DNA of 64,000 bases from Branchiostoma lanceolatum (GCF_035083965.1 NC_089731.1:3697001-3761000); one strand, 5' to 3'; positions 11,225 through 24,398 are shown, counted from the stretch's first letter. Translations and numbers: made by a program. The notes: generated from the sequence alone by a model not told the origin.

Positions 11225-14200
11225 ATGGCTGCTGCATGGATAACTGAGTGTGTCCGGGAGGTTTTACAGATCACTGGGCTAACTCTTCAGTATTTTCTCT
11301 TATTCTGTGCGGCCTTTCTCCTAGCCTATGTACTCTTGAAGCGCTCCGGAAATCTGCCTCCCTACCCAATAGGGTGGGTGCCGGTTCTCGGACACCTCCT
11401 CGCCTTGGGCCGAGCGCCTCACCTCAAGCTGACGGCGTGGAGGTGTCAGTACGGGGACGTCTTCACCGTCAGGATGGGGATGAGAGACGTGGTGGTTCTG
11501 AACGGCTACACTGCCGTCAAGGACGCGCTCGTGGACAGGTCCGAGCTGTTCGCGTCCAGGCCGCCAATCTACCTACTCGATTCAATTACGGGTTTTGGAA
11601 TAGGTAAATTTCTACTTAACATACGCTTTTCTTGACATTGTAGGAACAGTTGTGAACGCATTGTCGGCTATCTTGTAACAGAAAAGGTCTATGTCGTCAG
11701 TCGGTTGTATCATTGCCTCGCTGAAAATTGTGGGTGCTCTCTAGGTACCCCAGAGTGATCTATGTACACTCACTGTACACTAAAAACAAGACGTCAAACC
11801 CAATAAATTAGATTCTAGTAAGGATTTAGACATGATATACTGTTCTACATTATTCGTAGATCTACTTGCCCGTCATTTCCTGTTATGACTTGAAATTAGC
11901 CCACGGGTACGAACCATGTTCTTTGTTCGTGCATTCGTAGACATAGCTGGCGCACTTTGGGGGACCGAGTTCAGACAGAGGAAGAGGTTTGCCACCACCG
12001 CCCTGAGGAGGAGCCTAGGTATGAAGGTCGGAACTGGCAGCATTGAGGAGAAGATCCGAGAGGAAGCGAACTGTCTCCGCAACAGGGTAAGATGAAACCA
12101 AAGTGAACCATGTAGGATCCTGAATTTTTCAGCTCCAATATCTGTTGTGCCTGTGATAGTATTGAAGGCATTTTCATACTCAATATAAGTTGATTAATAG
12201 AGTTTAACTAGCAACAATCAAATGCCTTTCTCTTCTGACAATGTTTTGCTTGTTTATGTGTTGTTTGATGCAACTTGTGCAGTTCATGATGACACTTGTA
12301 CCACAGAGAGGAATAGTTGTCATTATTTCTTTGTGTCAAAATGGTAGGCGGCCTATGAACTCTAGGGTCATAATGCGTCTGATTAACACACTATCAGACC
12401 GTTTCTATCTAGACAGACTCATCATTTTACGGATAAATTCTGCTCAGATTGCAGACTACAACGGACAGCCGTTCGACATCACTCATGACGTCACCGTGGC
12501 CGTTGCAAACATCATCTGCTCCATGACGTTCGGGAAGCGCTACGACTACGAGGATGAAACGTTCCGAGAGCTCTTGGCGGCGATTTCCACCGTGTTTGTA
12601 GAACTCGGAGCGGGACAGATCATCAGTGTTTTCCCCTTGCTTCGATTCGTTCCTGTTGGTAGGTTTGGACCGTGGGACAAAATTATAATTCCATAAAAAG
12701 ATGTAGGTAATGATAGACAACCATAATATTGGAATTTTTACTAGCCTACTTCGCAGATCTTCTAGATCTAGAAGCGCCGGCTTCTTAAACTCAGCGCTCA
12801 TTCGCGATTTTCGACCTTGGTCCAGTTCGTGAAAGCGCGTCCTTGCCGCAATGCTACAATGGAGAAGTAGACTCCATTCAGGTGACGAAGAAGGATGCTG
12901 ATGTGTTTGTGAAACATCTATAGCTATTTTGTTACAAACTTTACATATGATGTGTGATTGTGTTTACGATTCTTTTTTCACAGTGAACAGAGCCGGCATC
13001 AATGCACTGGAAGCGGTCTCCAAGATCCAAAATGTATTAAAAGAGGAGATATCTCGCCATCGGGAACGCCTGGATCGCGAGAACCCGCGAGACTTCCTCG
13101 ACTTCTGCCTGCTGGAGCTTAAAAAGCAGGAGCAGGTGGAGGGTCTGACGGAAGAAAACGCACTTGCTATAGCCCTGAATATTTTCTTCGCGGGAACACA
13201 CACAACCGCCCAAACGCTGCTATGGAGTCTACTCTACATGGCTTTGAACCCCGACATGCAACAAAAGGTATTTGTGAGCAATTTGGCCTCCTCAACAGAG
13301 ACTCAGTAGGGCTTGGTAGATTAAAGATCACAAGATTTTCGGCACTTTTCTTGCGACTTTTGAGCTTGCGAGTTTGGAAAAGTCGTCTGTAAATGTTGCA
13401 TCGATGTAATTTCATCCTAACAGGTACAGCTGGAGCTTGATGCCGTTGTTGGTGAGGGCTCTGTTTGGCTCTGTCAGACTTTCAATAGGATTGCATGGAC
13501 AAATCTTTCGACTTTAAAGAAGCCTTAGATGTATATGAATGTTATATCGGTGCAACTTTATCCAAACAGGTGCAGCGTGAGCTTGATGCCGTTGTTGGTG
13601 AGAGTCTGCCCACCCTGTCCAACCGTTCCCAGCTGCCCTACGTGAATGCCTGCCTGCTGGAGGTCATGAGGATCCGCCATGTCACACCAATCATGATCCC
13701 TCATGCCACCACCGAGACCGTTGAGGTGCAGGAATACGTCATCCCAGAAGGGACTATGGTAGTTTCAGTTTGTTTTGTGTCATATATCATACATGTTTGT
13801 ACTAAATTTTCTGTATATGTTATGGTATAGTGACCACTTCTAGCTTTCTGCATTAGGGGTCCGCCTGGCCATTGAGGCCACATTTTTGTGGTCCCTTGGA
13901 TTATTTTCCAATTGACTCAAACATTAAAGGTACAGTCCGTTATGACCTTTTTTCCTTTAAATCCATTGTTCAGTGACTATTGACGGACTCTGTTGACGTT
14001 TCCAGGTGGCATATGCCAGAAATCTGGACTTTTTTAGTTAGGACAACCATATATATGGTTGTCCTAACTAAAAAAGTCCAGATTTCTCTGATAATATGAT
14101 GAATTTAGATAATCAGTTGTGCTGTGAGAGTTTTCCATTGGAAATGGTGTTGAATTCTGACTTTGCTCTTCGTTTGGTCGATCTAGGTACTTCCTAACCT

Positions 14201-14776
14201 GTACTCCGTCCACATGGACCCCGCCTACTGGCCTGATCCGGACCGGTTTGACCCCGAAAGGTTTCTGGACGCGGAAAGGACGAACGTCATCAACAAGCCT
14301 GAGTCTTTCCTGCCTTTTGGAGGAGGTAAGGCTATGAAAGACCGGCTCAGGATTGATGCTTACATATCTTATTGTTGACGTATGATAGAGCGTACTGTGT
14401 GGATTATACATGTATAATGTCATTGTAGACCAGTTTTCATTCCACCTAAACATGGAAACGTGCCCAAGCATATGCCTTTTGAATCGTGGTATCTGGCTTT
14501 TTTGGGCATTTATCTATTCATTTACATTGTTGTTGACCTGCGGTTGATCTATGGTTGATCTAACTACACTTCATTTTTTTTTTTTTTTAATTTCTAGGCC
14601 GACGCGGGTGTCTTGGTGAGAAGCTGGTCAGGATGGAACTTTTCCTGTTCTTCTCGACCCTGCTGCAGTCCTTCACCTTCAAGACGCCAGAGGGCGCTCC
14701 TCCTCCAAACACCGACGGCGTCTTTGGTGTGACCTTGACATCGCATCCGTTCCAGCTCTGCGCGATACCACGTTAG
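11225..14776 (+). CDS. Cytochrome P450, CYP2-like (copy 2)
   Basis: Second CYP2-clan monooxygenase. Seven exons: 11225-11603, 11941-12086, 12448-12658, 12984-13267, 13570-13758, 14187-14325 and 14598-14776, giving 508 aa with the same phases as copy 1. Membrane anchor, proline hinge (NLPPYP), ExxR (EVMR) and haem loop FGGGRRGC with Cys454 are all intact. The I-helix reads AGTHTT: the acidic residue at position 318 that family members use next to the catalytic Thr is His here. Exons 2 and 6 are each one codon longer than in copy 1. An AATAAA at 14818 follows. A truncated duplicate of exon 5 lies in the preceding intron. Probably expressed, but its oxygen chemistry may differ. Confidence 0.92.
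13360..13466 (+). pseudogene. Partial duplicate of P450 exon 5
   Basis: An acceptor plus the first 13 codons of exon 5 ([13 protein letters not shown] at 13424) occur 146 bp before the true exon 5 at 13570, which begins [11 protein letters not shown]. The copied intron flank upstream also matches. Reading continues into unrelated sequence and lacks a donor, so splicing to it would break the protein. Confidence 0.8.
14018..14087. repeat. Perfect 70-bp palindrome
   Basis: Two 35-bp arms with no spacer, centred on CCATATATATGG at 14047-14058, in the intron between exons 5 and 6 of P450 copy 2. Confidence 0.9.
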
Positions 14777-14817
14777 TTCGCGCTGAATTGCCAAGGCCAG
14801 GAGTCACTTTATGAATG

Positions 14818-14823
14818 AATAAA
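14818..14823 (+). terminator. Polyadenylation signal AATAAA, P450 copy 2
   Basis: Canonical AATAAA 42 bp after the stop codon of P450 copy 2. Confidence 0.6.
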
Positions 14824-15029
14824 AATTACTTTGGTATTGATCATAACCCTGTGAAGTTACTTTTAGTAAGTAGTGTTGAATATTGCGTCGTGTATCCGAA
14901 AACGCACTTATTGAAAGACGTACTTGACTTACTTGACTTATGTCGGGTGCCAGTCTCCCTCATCCGTACAGCATGTATTATGACTAATCTTCTGTTGCAA
15001 GTTATGGATCTCGAACCTTTCGACAGATT

Positions 15030-15254
15030 TTAAACGGTGGTCATATCTAGGTCCTCATCATGAGGCGAATTCTGGACTCCAAAGTCGCTGGGAATCACCA
15101 TGGCAACGACTCCCGTTGCCAGGAGAACTGTGACGGAGCCAATGAACGCTCGTGACATAACGTTACAGAACATTCGGGCAGAAACGTTACATGCTGTGAA
15201 CTGTGTTCTTTGGACATGACCGTGTTGTCCTAGTCGAAACAGAAGAACAGTCAT
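15030..15254 (-). pseudogene. Sulfotransferase exon 1 relic
   Basis: The minus strand encodes a signal-anchor stretch containing SVTVLLATGVVAMVI, against SVTVLLATGVVTMVI in exon 1 of the sulfotransferase at 3508-3734. The homology extends into the non-coding flank to about 15500, matching 3530-4210. No further sulfotransferase exons are seen on the minus strand before P450 copy 2, so this is an orphan exon of a duplicated block. Confidence 0.85.
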
Positions 15255-16488
15255 TGTTCAGAATGCAAGAGATACATAGAAGTTATTTTACACAATTAAG
15301 ATTTATGATGGCCACTTGAATGGAGACCGTAACTACCGGATATCGGTCGGTAGGCTGTAAAGCACTGTACCTAGTATTAAGATGCTGTTCCCCTAATTGG
15401 AAGTATGAGCAAAAAAGGGTAAGATTAATATAGACTAACTGCCATAAAGTTCTGTTCTAAGAAATCTTGAATTATGCTTTTAATTGCTTTAACTATGATT
15501 TAAATTTCTCATACCCTTCCTGCTGTGACACACCCATCAACAAACAAACAAACAAACAAACAAACAAACAAGGACAGAGTGACTGAAGACTGATGATGTG
15601 AATTAATATTCATCACCAACCTGCCGACCCTTGGTCATGTTGGACTTTAAGCCATGCTGTTGCACGCACGACAACGATAGCATTTTGTTTGTCTTAGATG
15701 TAGCAACAGCATATTCACCCTTTGAACTTTCCCGTTATCACTTAAAAACAAGCTACTAATAATAATAAAAATCCCCCGCTGCCGGGACTTTCCGTCCCCT
15801 TAAGAATTGTTAGACTCCACTTTTGTTAGACTTGTATTGAAATGGTTTATTCTATTTTGTCATATGCTTACATAAGATTTGATTCATTTTATCAAGATAG
15901 TAAACATTTTTGGGAACAAATAAACATTATACGAATGTTAACAAAAAGATAACCTCCCCCTCTCTTAATAATGGGGAGGAATGATGATCACAGGTGTGTT
16001 ATCCTCTACATAATGGGAGGAATGATGATCACGGGTGTGTTATGGCGATTAACACATGGGCAATGGAGGCTTCTGATTGGTCGATGTCATCTTGCTATGT
16101 GGTAATCCTTGTTATTGTCAAAATGAAAACTTGATCAGCTAATACAATTAACAAAACTGGCAAACTTCGTTTACAACTTATAAAAAGTCAATGGTGAAAA
16201 AGTTGCAGTGGCTTGGACATGTGTACAGAGTAAATTTGGGCACCATGTGCACTACTGTGTAAGGTGCAGGGTGTAAGGCTGCAGGGGCGCTCCTGTCAAT
16301 AATGGACTAGTGACAAAAGAAGTGGAGGACTTTTGTTGAACGTTGTGCTGTCCCTACAACTGGATAGCTAGGGGACTGATGATAATGACACAAACGTTTT
16401 GCACAATCCACAGTCAGTACATAGGTATGGATCAGGCTGCGTTTCAGGTTTTAATTAAAAAAAAAACAGTATTTGATGATGTGTCTTT
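15255..16488. other. Intergenic with small repeats
   Basis: 15255-15500 is duplicated flank of the sulfotransferase/P450 block. A CAAA microsatellite is at 15541-15570, and a tandem duplication of about 55 bp (TAATGGG.AGGAATGATGATCAC type) at 15968-16045. A retrotransposon remnant is at 16195-16385. No gene seen. Confidence 0.6.
16195..16385 (+). mobile_element. Decayed non-LTR retrotransposon 3' end
   Basis: Broken frames encode KKLQWLGHVYRV and, about 100 bp later in another frame, QKKWRTFVERCAVP. These match the order and spacing of the C-terminal GH(V/I)xR ... W motifs of EN-RT retrotransposon proteins. Frame changes and stops show it is dead. Low-information evidence. Confidence 0.45.
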
Positions 16489-19400
16489 TCATGTAATAAG
16501 ACGGGTGCTCTTCTTCACTCCAGCCTTGATACCAGAAAACTCGCCGTCATATCGCCGAAGCTCTGTCCGGGGTTCTCGCACCTTTTAACAAAGGAAAACA
16601 AAAGCATTAGGCAACGTTTCCATACAAATACACCAAAATTACTTTAAGACTATTGAAACAGATGAAGCTTAGTGCTATCTGAGAGTTATACTACAGATTT
16701 ATAATGCAACAGGGAATGTATAACAGGTTTAAACTACCCTCAAAAATCATAGAATGCTATTTCTATGTTCTCTTTCAATATGTGGATAAGTAATAAGGTC
16801 TGCATTAATGCCCCTTTAGTTCAGCTAGCAGCAGCCTCACGGTTGAGCTCCTGGTTCCAATTAGTTGGTAACTGGGAGACCCCAGTTCAAATCTCAATTG
16901 GAGCTGCATTTATCTTACAGAAGGGACGTAAAATGGGGGTCCTCTGATCGAGGAGGTGCCTTGGCACTACGACAGCCTAATTACTCAAATGGTATCTACA
17001 TTGTACTGGCTATACTTCGGATGAACAGACTGTACTGACAACAAGGAACAGCCCATACCTGTCCCTTCCTGCGAATCTTAGCCTTGCGGTACTTCTTCCT
17101 CAGCTTCACACGCGGGTTCCTCTCCTCCTTTTTCCTCTTGGGGGTCAGACCCTTGTTCTTAGATATCTGTGTAAGAGTTAGGAAGAAATAGATCATTTAA
17201 CCCTGCATCATAGATCAAGAAGATTGTTTCTCTATTTCTACTAAACTTGCTGTAAAAAGCCTTCATCTTATGTATCAAAGGTATTTCGGTTTTGCTTGAA
17301 GGCTGATCTGAGTTGGTGGAAATCATTCTAAAGGAAAGCAGTGGATTGCACATTCCTTGACAAAGGTATGTCCAATAATTGTGTTGGAAATTATAGCTCA
17401 AGTTAAAGTTAGAGTACCTCTGTCAGATTATTGGCCATTGTAAAAGTTCCCAAAAGACCTTGAGTGTAAAAACATAAAAATGAAGTAAAGCATTGGAACT
17501 ATTCATTCCTACCTTACTCATTGAGAACAGAAGGGAGACAATTTTGTTCTTTTCTGAAATATCCCTACTAAGTCTTCAAATTCTAAGGCATGTTGAATAG
17601 TGGCAACCAGCAGATAAGGTTTAAAGATATACCCAACATCCAACTTGGGTAGTGTGAGTTTCAAGTTAACCATGTTCAGGGTACTATGGTCCTACCTCAT
17701 AAGTGATGGCTCTTTTTCCATCCTCCTCTTCTCCCTCCTCCTCTTGGCCCTCTGTTGGTTTATCCTCTGCCACTATGTCTTCTTCCTCCTCTCCAGAACT
17801 GTACATTGAGTTGTGTAAAGGGGAATAACTACATTGTGTACTTGTATGTATGAATCAAATCCTTACACATTTGTTGCACAGAATGAAACACATCTTTTAC
17901 ATGAATGTACTACGATATATAAGACTGAAACAAGCAAGCATATTTTCCCCTGGATAGTGCAAATGCTTTTTAAGTTTGCGGGGATTTAATTTCATGGTAG
18001 GGTGAAAATGCAGTGGTCTTTAGTGCATGGTTGAAATATGGGGGTTGCAGGTAGAAAAGAGAACAAAGATTTTCACTGTGGTTTTAAGTTTGCAGTGAAG
18101 AAGTTACCACAAAAACTTCAAACATTAACCCACTGCGAATGTATAAGAGACATATACATGAGTGTATATATCTAATCATACAGTATGTCTGTCAATGTAC
18201 AGACAAAGGTATCCCTTGGAGTCATCTCACTCACCTTTCTTCCTCTTCTAGCTGGGCTTTCCTCCTCTTGGCCTTCATCTGTTCATAGAACTCAATCGCT
18301 TCCTTCTCTGCTGCCGTCAGGTGCTCTTTCTTCCTCTACAGAAAAAAGACACAATGGAGTGGATCACCTGCAAACTTCCTTTTAGTACTGAGTATATATT
18401 GTTGTATTGCTACATTATGAATCTGGATTCAGCCAGCCACAGGATTAATCCAGATTTGTTAAGCCTGGAGGACTCTAGCAAATAAGCCTGATCCACCAAA
18501 TCTAACTCAGGAGGTGAATTTGGCAGATTGAATCCGAATCAATTCTATGTCTGGAAGAATCCAAATTCACAAAGCCTGGTACAAACAGAGCTACATTAAC
18601 TGGCTGACATAATCACTGGCTACATGTTGAGGAAACTATCTGTTAAGCACTGTACGTTCTTGTAAAGCAAATGAACAAATTCAAGTTGTACTACATGTAG
18701 GTACTTTTTTCAGTTTTGTACTCTTCTCTGTCTGCTGTGTGTCTACAGCCTCCTCCACTGCCACATCGTCCCCGTCTGCCTGAGTGTCTGCAGGTTTCTG
18801 TTTCCCCTTCTGTTTCCTCCTGGCCGTCTGCCCTCCCCCATGCAGAGCCTCCCCCTCCCCCTCCCCACCGTGCTGGAGGAGGAAGGACACCTCTGGCTCC
18901 AGCTGTTGGTCTAACGGCTCCAACTCATTTATCAACTGAAGTGTCAAGGAACAAAATTGTTAAGTATATATAGCGGTTCATGATTGTTAATAATATATTT
19001 TCATGATTTCATATTTCCTTATTTGTCATGTCCTTATTTGATACATTGAATTTTTACTTTGCACAATATTATGAAATATATTTTGATGTGGCTAAATATG
19101 ACTGGAGGTGGTTGGCTGGTAAGATTGGATTGTACTTAATGAGGAAGTCTCACATTTCTGTACTGCACGAGTCTGTTGATGACGGGATGACTGCGCACGT
19201 TGGGGGTGTGGTCTGCCTTCAGCACCAGGTAAAACGAAATGTTCACGCAGTAACTGGAAAATATGAAAAGAACGGATTGAACACCATGGATTTCATAATT
19301 GTGTATATGCAGTCTTGGACTGTAACAGAGGATGCAACATGACATGTGTAAAGTGATGCTGTATTTACTTGTGACATCATCCATGGCTTTTCTAGAGATT

Positions 19401-22400
19401 TTATGTAATCACCTAGCTTGACAAACCAACATGTGAGTCACTCTACAGTTCAAACTTAAAAATCATACAACTTCATATTTCAACTTAAACAAATAGAGAT
19501 CTGAAGCATTTAGAGAAACTTACACAAGGAAATTCGTATTCAAGTACACATCTCTATGCTATGATAACTTGAGAATACTGCGATATGCACTATGTTCTCT
19601 AACATCAAGTCTCTTTGTTTATGAATGACCTGTGAATCAGTATATTGTATTAAATGAGGTTGCCTTACTTGAGGTAGAGTTGAAACTTTGTCTCCACATA
19701 AGTTGCTCCCTGAAACAGCAATTGAAGATAAAGTTTGATCAAATATTTTGCAAATCAATTGTTATACAAGTAGGCCATTGTGTATATCTGCTCAGCACGC
19801 TCAAGGTAGATCTCAAGTACAGAAAATTAAGTGCTCCTACAACATAAACAAAACCTGAGAAGTATGGGAGCTCGCAAGACACAGTGGAAGAGGATAAAAG
19901 AAAGAATGAATGCAGTGCATTTCCACAACTGTAGATGCAGAAACCAGTGGATGATGATAATGATGTAAGGTTCATCATAGTCTTACCTTTTCAAAAGGTT
20001 AAAAGATTGTAGAAATACTCTTTAATCTTACCTTGCCAGGAGGTATGATTCCAGACCGAACCATCTTTAGCAGGGGGTGGAGTCTGTCAATCACCTCTTG
20101 TAGCTGTGGATGTAGCAATAACAAAGATATCATCAGCTGTAGTCGGTTGGGCGTCAGAAGGATGACAGCTGAGACACAACGATTTACCGGTTTCGACCTT
20201 TTATTCAAATTAAAGTCTTCATCAGAATCATCAGTTATCATCAGCTATGATACTATAAGATTTTAGTACACGAATGATGATCCTACAGTAGCTTCTTCAA
20301 CAGAGTTGAGTTAAAAGCCTCCCCACACCTGGGCCACAAAGGTCACTAGAGTATGGTGGAGTGCGTTAAACTCCTATACTCTTTCCCATAAGTGGTAAAT
20401 CATTGCCAAGGTGAGAAAGCAGTAAGTACATGTACCACCTGTAAAGTCTTTGGTATGATCCGAAAATGGTTTCATTACTGTTTGGACCTTCTGATTGTAA
20501 CGCAAACACTCTAGGCAATTGCAATAGTCACTGTCTATTAGAGTACAACTTCTTGTACTAAATTTGCAAACAAGTCACCTCCTCATCAGTTTCTAACCTG
20601 CATCTTACCTTTTCCTTGAAGTCGTCCATGAGCTCCTTAAGTTCCGGAGCCTCCTTCTTGAGCAGCTCCATGCGCTCCCTGTGAGACAGATGACTCAGGT
20701 CCTGTAAGACTCGCTCTTCCGCCTCCTCCTCAGGAAGGGTAGCGTCTTCTGTGGGCCTCTTAGCTGGCTGGAGGTGCAAATTATTACATAACATCAGTTA
20801 GCTACGAGAAGATGTTTACCTTAATACAAGAAGTTGTTGGTTTGTTTGTTTGTTGAGAAGGTAAGAAGCTTACTTAGTTTGCTTAGTTTGTGAACAGCAT
20901 CAAAATCTGTGTAAAAATGACTAATTTTCAGGCTGAAGGTACAAATTTTCACATGAAATAATTGCCTGGAGCTTAAATTTTTTTCCATCCAACTCATTGT
21001 TTTGGAGCACAGTTATGTTGCTAATTTTCATTGTTAAAGCTGTCATTTTACAAAATGCATTTTCGAAAAAATGACTGAATTTGGAGAAGCAGAATTAAGG
21101 AGAAATTGGGCAACTTATTTTTAACATATCTTAAGTGAATGCAATCATTTTTCTTAGCTTTTTAGCCCTGAAAACGTTATTTCCCCCTTTTTTTAGGAGT
21201 ATTCCTTTATTTTGTAGAATTTGAGATTGAATGCAAACAGAAGACTGAGTACCTTGAAGAGGTCCAGCCCAAAGTCCTCCTCGCTGAGTGCCTCAGTCAT
21301 ACGTTTCTGTATGGCGAGCGCCTCCCTCTCTTCCTCCTGCTGGGCTTCCTCTTCTTCCTCATCACCTATCACTCCTAGGGACACAACAGATCAGGTTCTG
21401 TAAGAGCTTTGACATATTCACTACTGTTTGTGCATTTGTACCAGGGGTGGGATGGAGAGGAGAGATGGAGCGGGGGGCAGTGTGGAGTTTTATAGAATTT
21501 CAATTTTAAATGGGGATATTCTAAAAAGCTTCTGGAGGGGGCAAATTGTCAAACTGTCAGATAGGTCACAGTTGAAAACTGTGGTCACATGTGATCTAGG
21601 AGCATCCCTGGTCAATCATTATTTCATGTTTGTTTGAGACTCTGCTCCCCTTATATAGCCAATACTTAGCTTCAACAAGTTATTTGAATTACAAAAATGA
21701 ATTACTCTATGTTATTGCAAAAATATCATACAATACAAACTGAATACACATTGAATAAAAGACTACTCTGCAAGCCTACTCAGGAAACTAAGTTAGTAAA
21801 CAGATGGCCTTACCTGGCAAGTCCTCGTCTACATAGTCAGTGTTGTAGTACAGAGACTTCTTCTTCCCCCAGGCCAGCTTATCAGGCATGTCTGTGGGAA
21901 TTATGAAAAGAAAGCAGTTCGTACAAAAGGTAACAGTAACTCATGCAACTGGATAGATATTGAAAACAGTCAGATGTTTCAGGTATCATCCACAACCTTT
22001 CATCAGCGACTGAACAAGATCTATTTTCAAAATGTATCCAGTTGCTTGATTCATTGTATCTGTCATCTTGTGTATCAACTATCATATTAGATAAATGTCT
22101 AACCTACTAGTACGTATACATCTACAAAAGAAGTTCATGTTAACCATAGTCAACCTTAGTTAACATAGAACTTTCACAGTAGACTAGATAACTAGGTCCC
22201 AGGTATATCCATGTACTCGTTTGTCTGCAATTAGCCTTCAGGCATGAACTTGCAATAAAGTTATTATTACATAAAAATTTCAAATACCTGGTTTCAAAAT
22301 GCTGAGCAACGATATTTCATAAACTTGAAAAACATATCATCACTCAACTGACAGTAATGAAATAATATGTTGGCTGTGCTTTAATTATGTTGTTTTTCTT

Positions 22401-24005
22401 TGTCAAAAAATGTTTATTTTCAAGTCAATTTGATTGGTTACTGCTTCTATAGTCCATACCATCATCCTGCTCCCCCATGTCACTATCGGCCATTTCATCA
22501 TCATCTTCTTCTTCTTCCTCTTCTTCCTCTTCAGCATCTGAGTCGGGTACATTAAGTGCCATCACTTCCTCCTGTAAGCAGTGGTGGATAAATCAGTGAG
22601 TGCCCAAAAAGTTGTCTTCTCAATCAATCTTATTCTCACAAGTCAAAGCAGGTAATACAATGCTAAGTTTAAGATTTTCTCATTCTTATGGCATGAGTGT
22701 CACCTGTTTGGTGAAGGTAAAGCCTGGAACAGAAACAGGTCTGGATGATCCTCAGGTTAACAAATGCAGATCTAGACTATGGGACCAAACATAGAGTACA
22801 TTAACCTTCTCCCTGCTGCCTAACCCCATAGGCAATGTAAATTTGGATCCAAATGGCTACCTTAGCTGAATGAAGGTTAATATCTTACCTCCCCCTCACT
22901 GCTGTCTGCTGGCTCCAAATCTCGAGCTGCATCTATCAGTACCTACAGAGTCAAAAGTACAAAAAATTGTAACCCCACAAAATAACATCATTTTTTTTTC
23001 ACCGCACTGTCAATAGCTTTGTAATCAAGTCTTCTTAGCTTCAATCTACTTCCAACAGTTGCTAACCCAAGGTAGCCACCATTTTATTACTAGTATTAGA
23101 ATTGATGGGGTAGCGACTGTTGGAAGTGTATTAAAACTAACAAGACTGGATTCCAGGGGTCAATAGATTGCAAAGACATATTCTGTATCCTTTTCTAACT
23201 TTTTTTAAAGCACATTTTACCTTGTATTAGCCTTCTATCTACACATTTCATATGTCAAACAGCATCACAGTGACTTGTATAAGTTGTTAGCAGTACCATT
23301 AATGATATAGCCTGAGTACAATCCTCCATAATGACTGCTGGCACAATGCTTTTCGCTTGCTAATAGTTGCTAACCATATGGTCACTACGGAAGATGGTAC
23401 CCAGGCTATCAATATCAGTAGTCTGACTTATCATCAATATTCACCTTATCTTTCCGAGAGTAGAAGTCATCCACTTCATCCTCCAGGTAGTCTTCAGGTT
23501 CAAGTTCATCGTTCTGTGCATCTGAGGCATCGCTGTCGTCTTCCGTTGCCTTGGCAACTGGCTTCTTACTCCGCCTGACATCAACATACATGTACACAAA
23601 TTGTACATTATATATCATTCCCATAGGTGTCTTCTACTGGTACTGATCATGTAACACACTTTGTCAAGTACAAAATTAATGTTTTTAAACTGTTATAATT
23701 TTTGTTTAATTTTTTTCAAAATCTTAAACATTCTCAAAGCAACCAGCTATGTTTCAAAAAGCTTTTCAGTCATTATTTCCTTTCCATAACAAAGAATTAT
23801 CTTAAAGAATACTCTATTGTTCTCTATTCTACTTTTCGTGTCGAGGCAAAGTTAGCACGTGTGGAAGCAGTCGACAGCCCCCCTCCCCCTTTCGAAATTA
23901 TGCCCAAACACTTACTTTGCTACAGTTTTGTGAAATCTATGGAAGCAAGAAATTATCTAAACGGCAAATCAAAAGCTTTACTTACTTTCTCTTTCCTCTC
24001 GCCAT
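16489..24005 (-). CDS. UTP3: Something about silencing protein 10 / U3 snoRNA-associated protein UTP3
   Basis: Nucleolar small-subunit processome factor needed for early 18S rRNA processing. Fifteen exons: 24005-23986, 23574-23445, 22942-22889, 22571-22460, 21891-21814, 21374-21253, 20767-20609, 20103-20032, 19709-19669, 19253-19154, 18935-18705, 18335-18235, 17798-17696, 17166-17059 and 16581-16489, giving 507 aa (the human protein is about 480). Family marks are seen in order: an acidic N-terminus with DEVDDFYSRKDK, WGKKKSLYYNTDY, the Sas10/Utp3 domain (ETKFQLYLNYCVNISFYL, then HPVINRLVQYRN), a charged linker, and the basic C-terminus NKGLTPKRKKEERNPRVKLR and YDGEFSGIKAGVKKS. Long Glu runs in exons 4 and 6 are usual. 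It is head to head with LRRC34, starts about 1.2 kb apart. Several introns hold SINE or inverted-repeat insertions. Confidence 0.93.
16805..17040 (+). repeat. tRNA-derived SINE in last UTP3 intron
   Basis: A tRNA-like fold region (GGTTCCAATTAGTTGGTAAC, then CAGTTCAAATC as B-box) is followed by GGACGTAAAATGGGGGTCC, related to the GGACGTTAAATGGAGGTCC block of the 10637 SINE. It lies on the strand opposite the host gene. Confidence 0.6.
23011..23175. repeat. Imperfect inverted repeat (MITE-like) in UTP3 intron
   Basis: Arms built around CTTCCAACAGTTGCTAACC and its complement, extended outward by matching TCTTAGCTTCAAT and CAAGACT blocks with an indel. No clear target duplication found. Confidence 0.6.
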
Positions 24006-24200
24006 TATTGGAGTCTAGATAGTCCTCAAAATGACGACAAACTTCCGCAGACGCGCGCACACATGTACGGAGACTCGTCTATTGTAAGGTTAAAGGTCAT
24101 CGTCCCGAACCCTCGCGGAACCACGCGAGATTTCAATCATGTTGTAGCAACAATCTCGAAGGAAGACGAAGTGAAGTTGCGGAAGAGGTTGTCATCAGGT
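24006..24200. promoter_or_regulatory. Shared UTP3/LRRC34 promoter and LRRC34 5'UTR exon
   Basis: CpG-rich stretch (several CGCG and GCGC) with no TATA. It starts at the UTP3 ATG. A GTAAAC donor at about 24199 could end a non-coding first exon of LRRC34, which would splice to the acceptor near 25182 just before its start codon. The exon and transcription starts are inferred. Confidence 0.5.
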
Positions 24201-24398
24201 AAACTATCGGCGTTTTAGAGTCTTTAACTTCGGTTGAAAAGAAGAGAGCTTCCCAGAAATAATAATCTGATCTGTCAGAAGGTGTGCTTGTGTTTTAAAG
24301 CCCTTCGCGACATGAATATGCGTCGTTAGAACAGTTGCCTAGTGACAGCTGTGTGGGGAGGGGGGCGTAGCATCGAAAGCTTTTTGGGGGGTGGGAGG

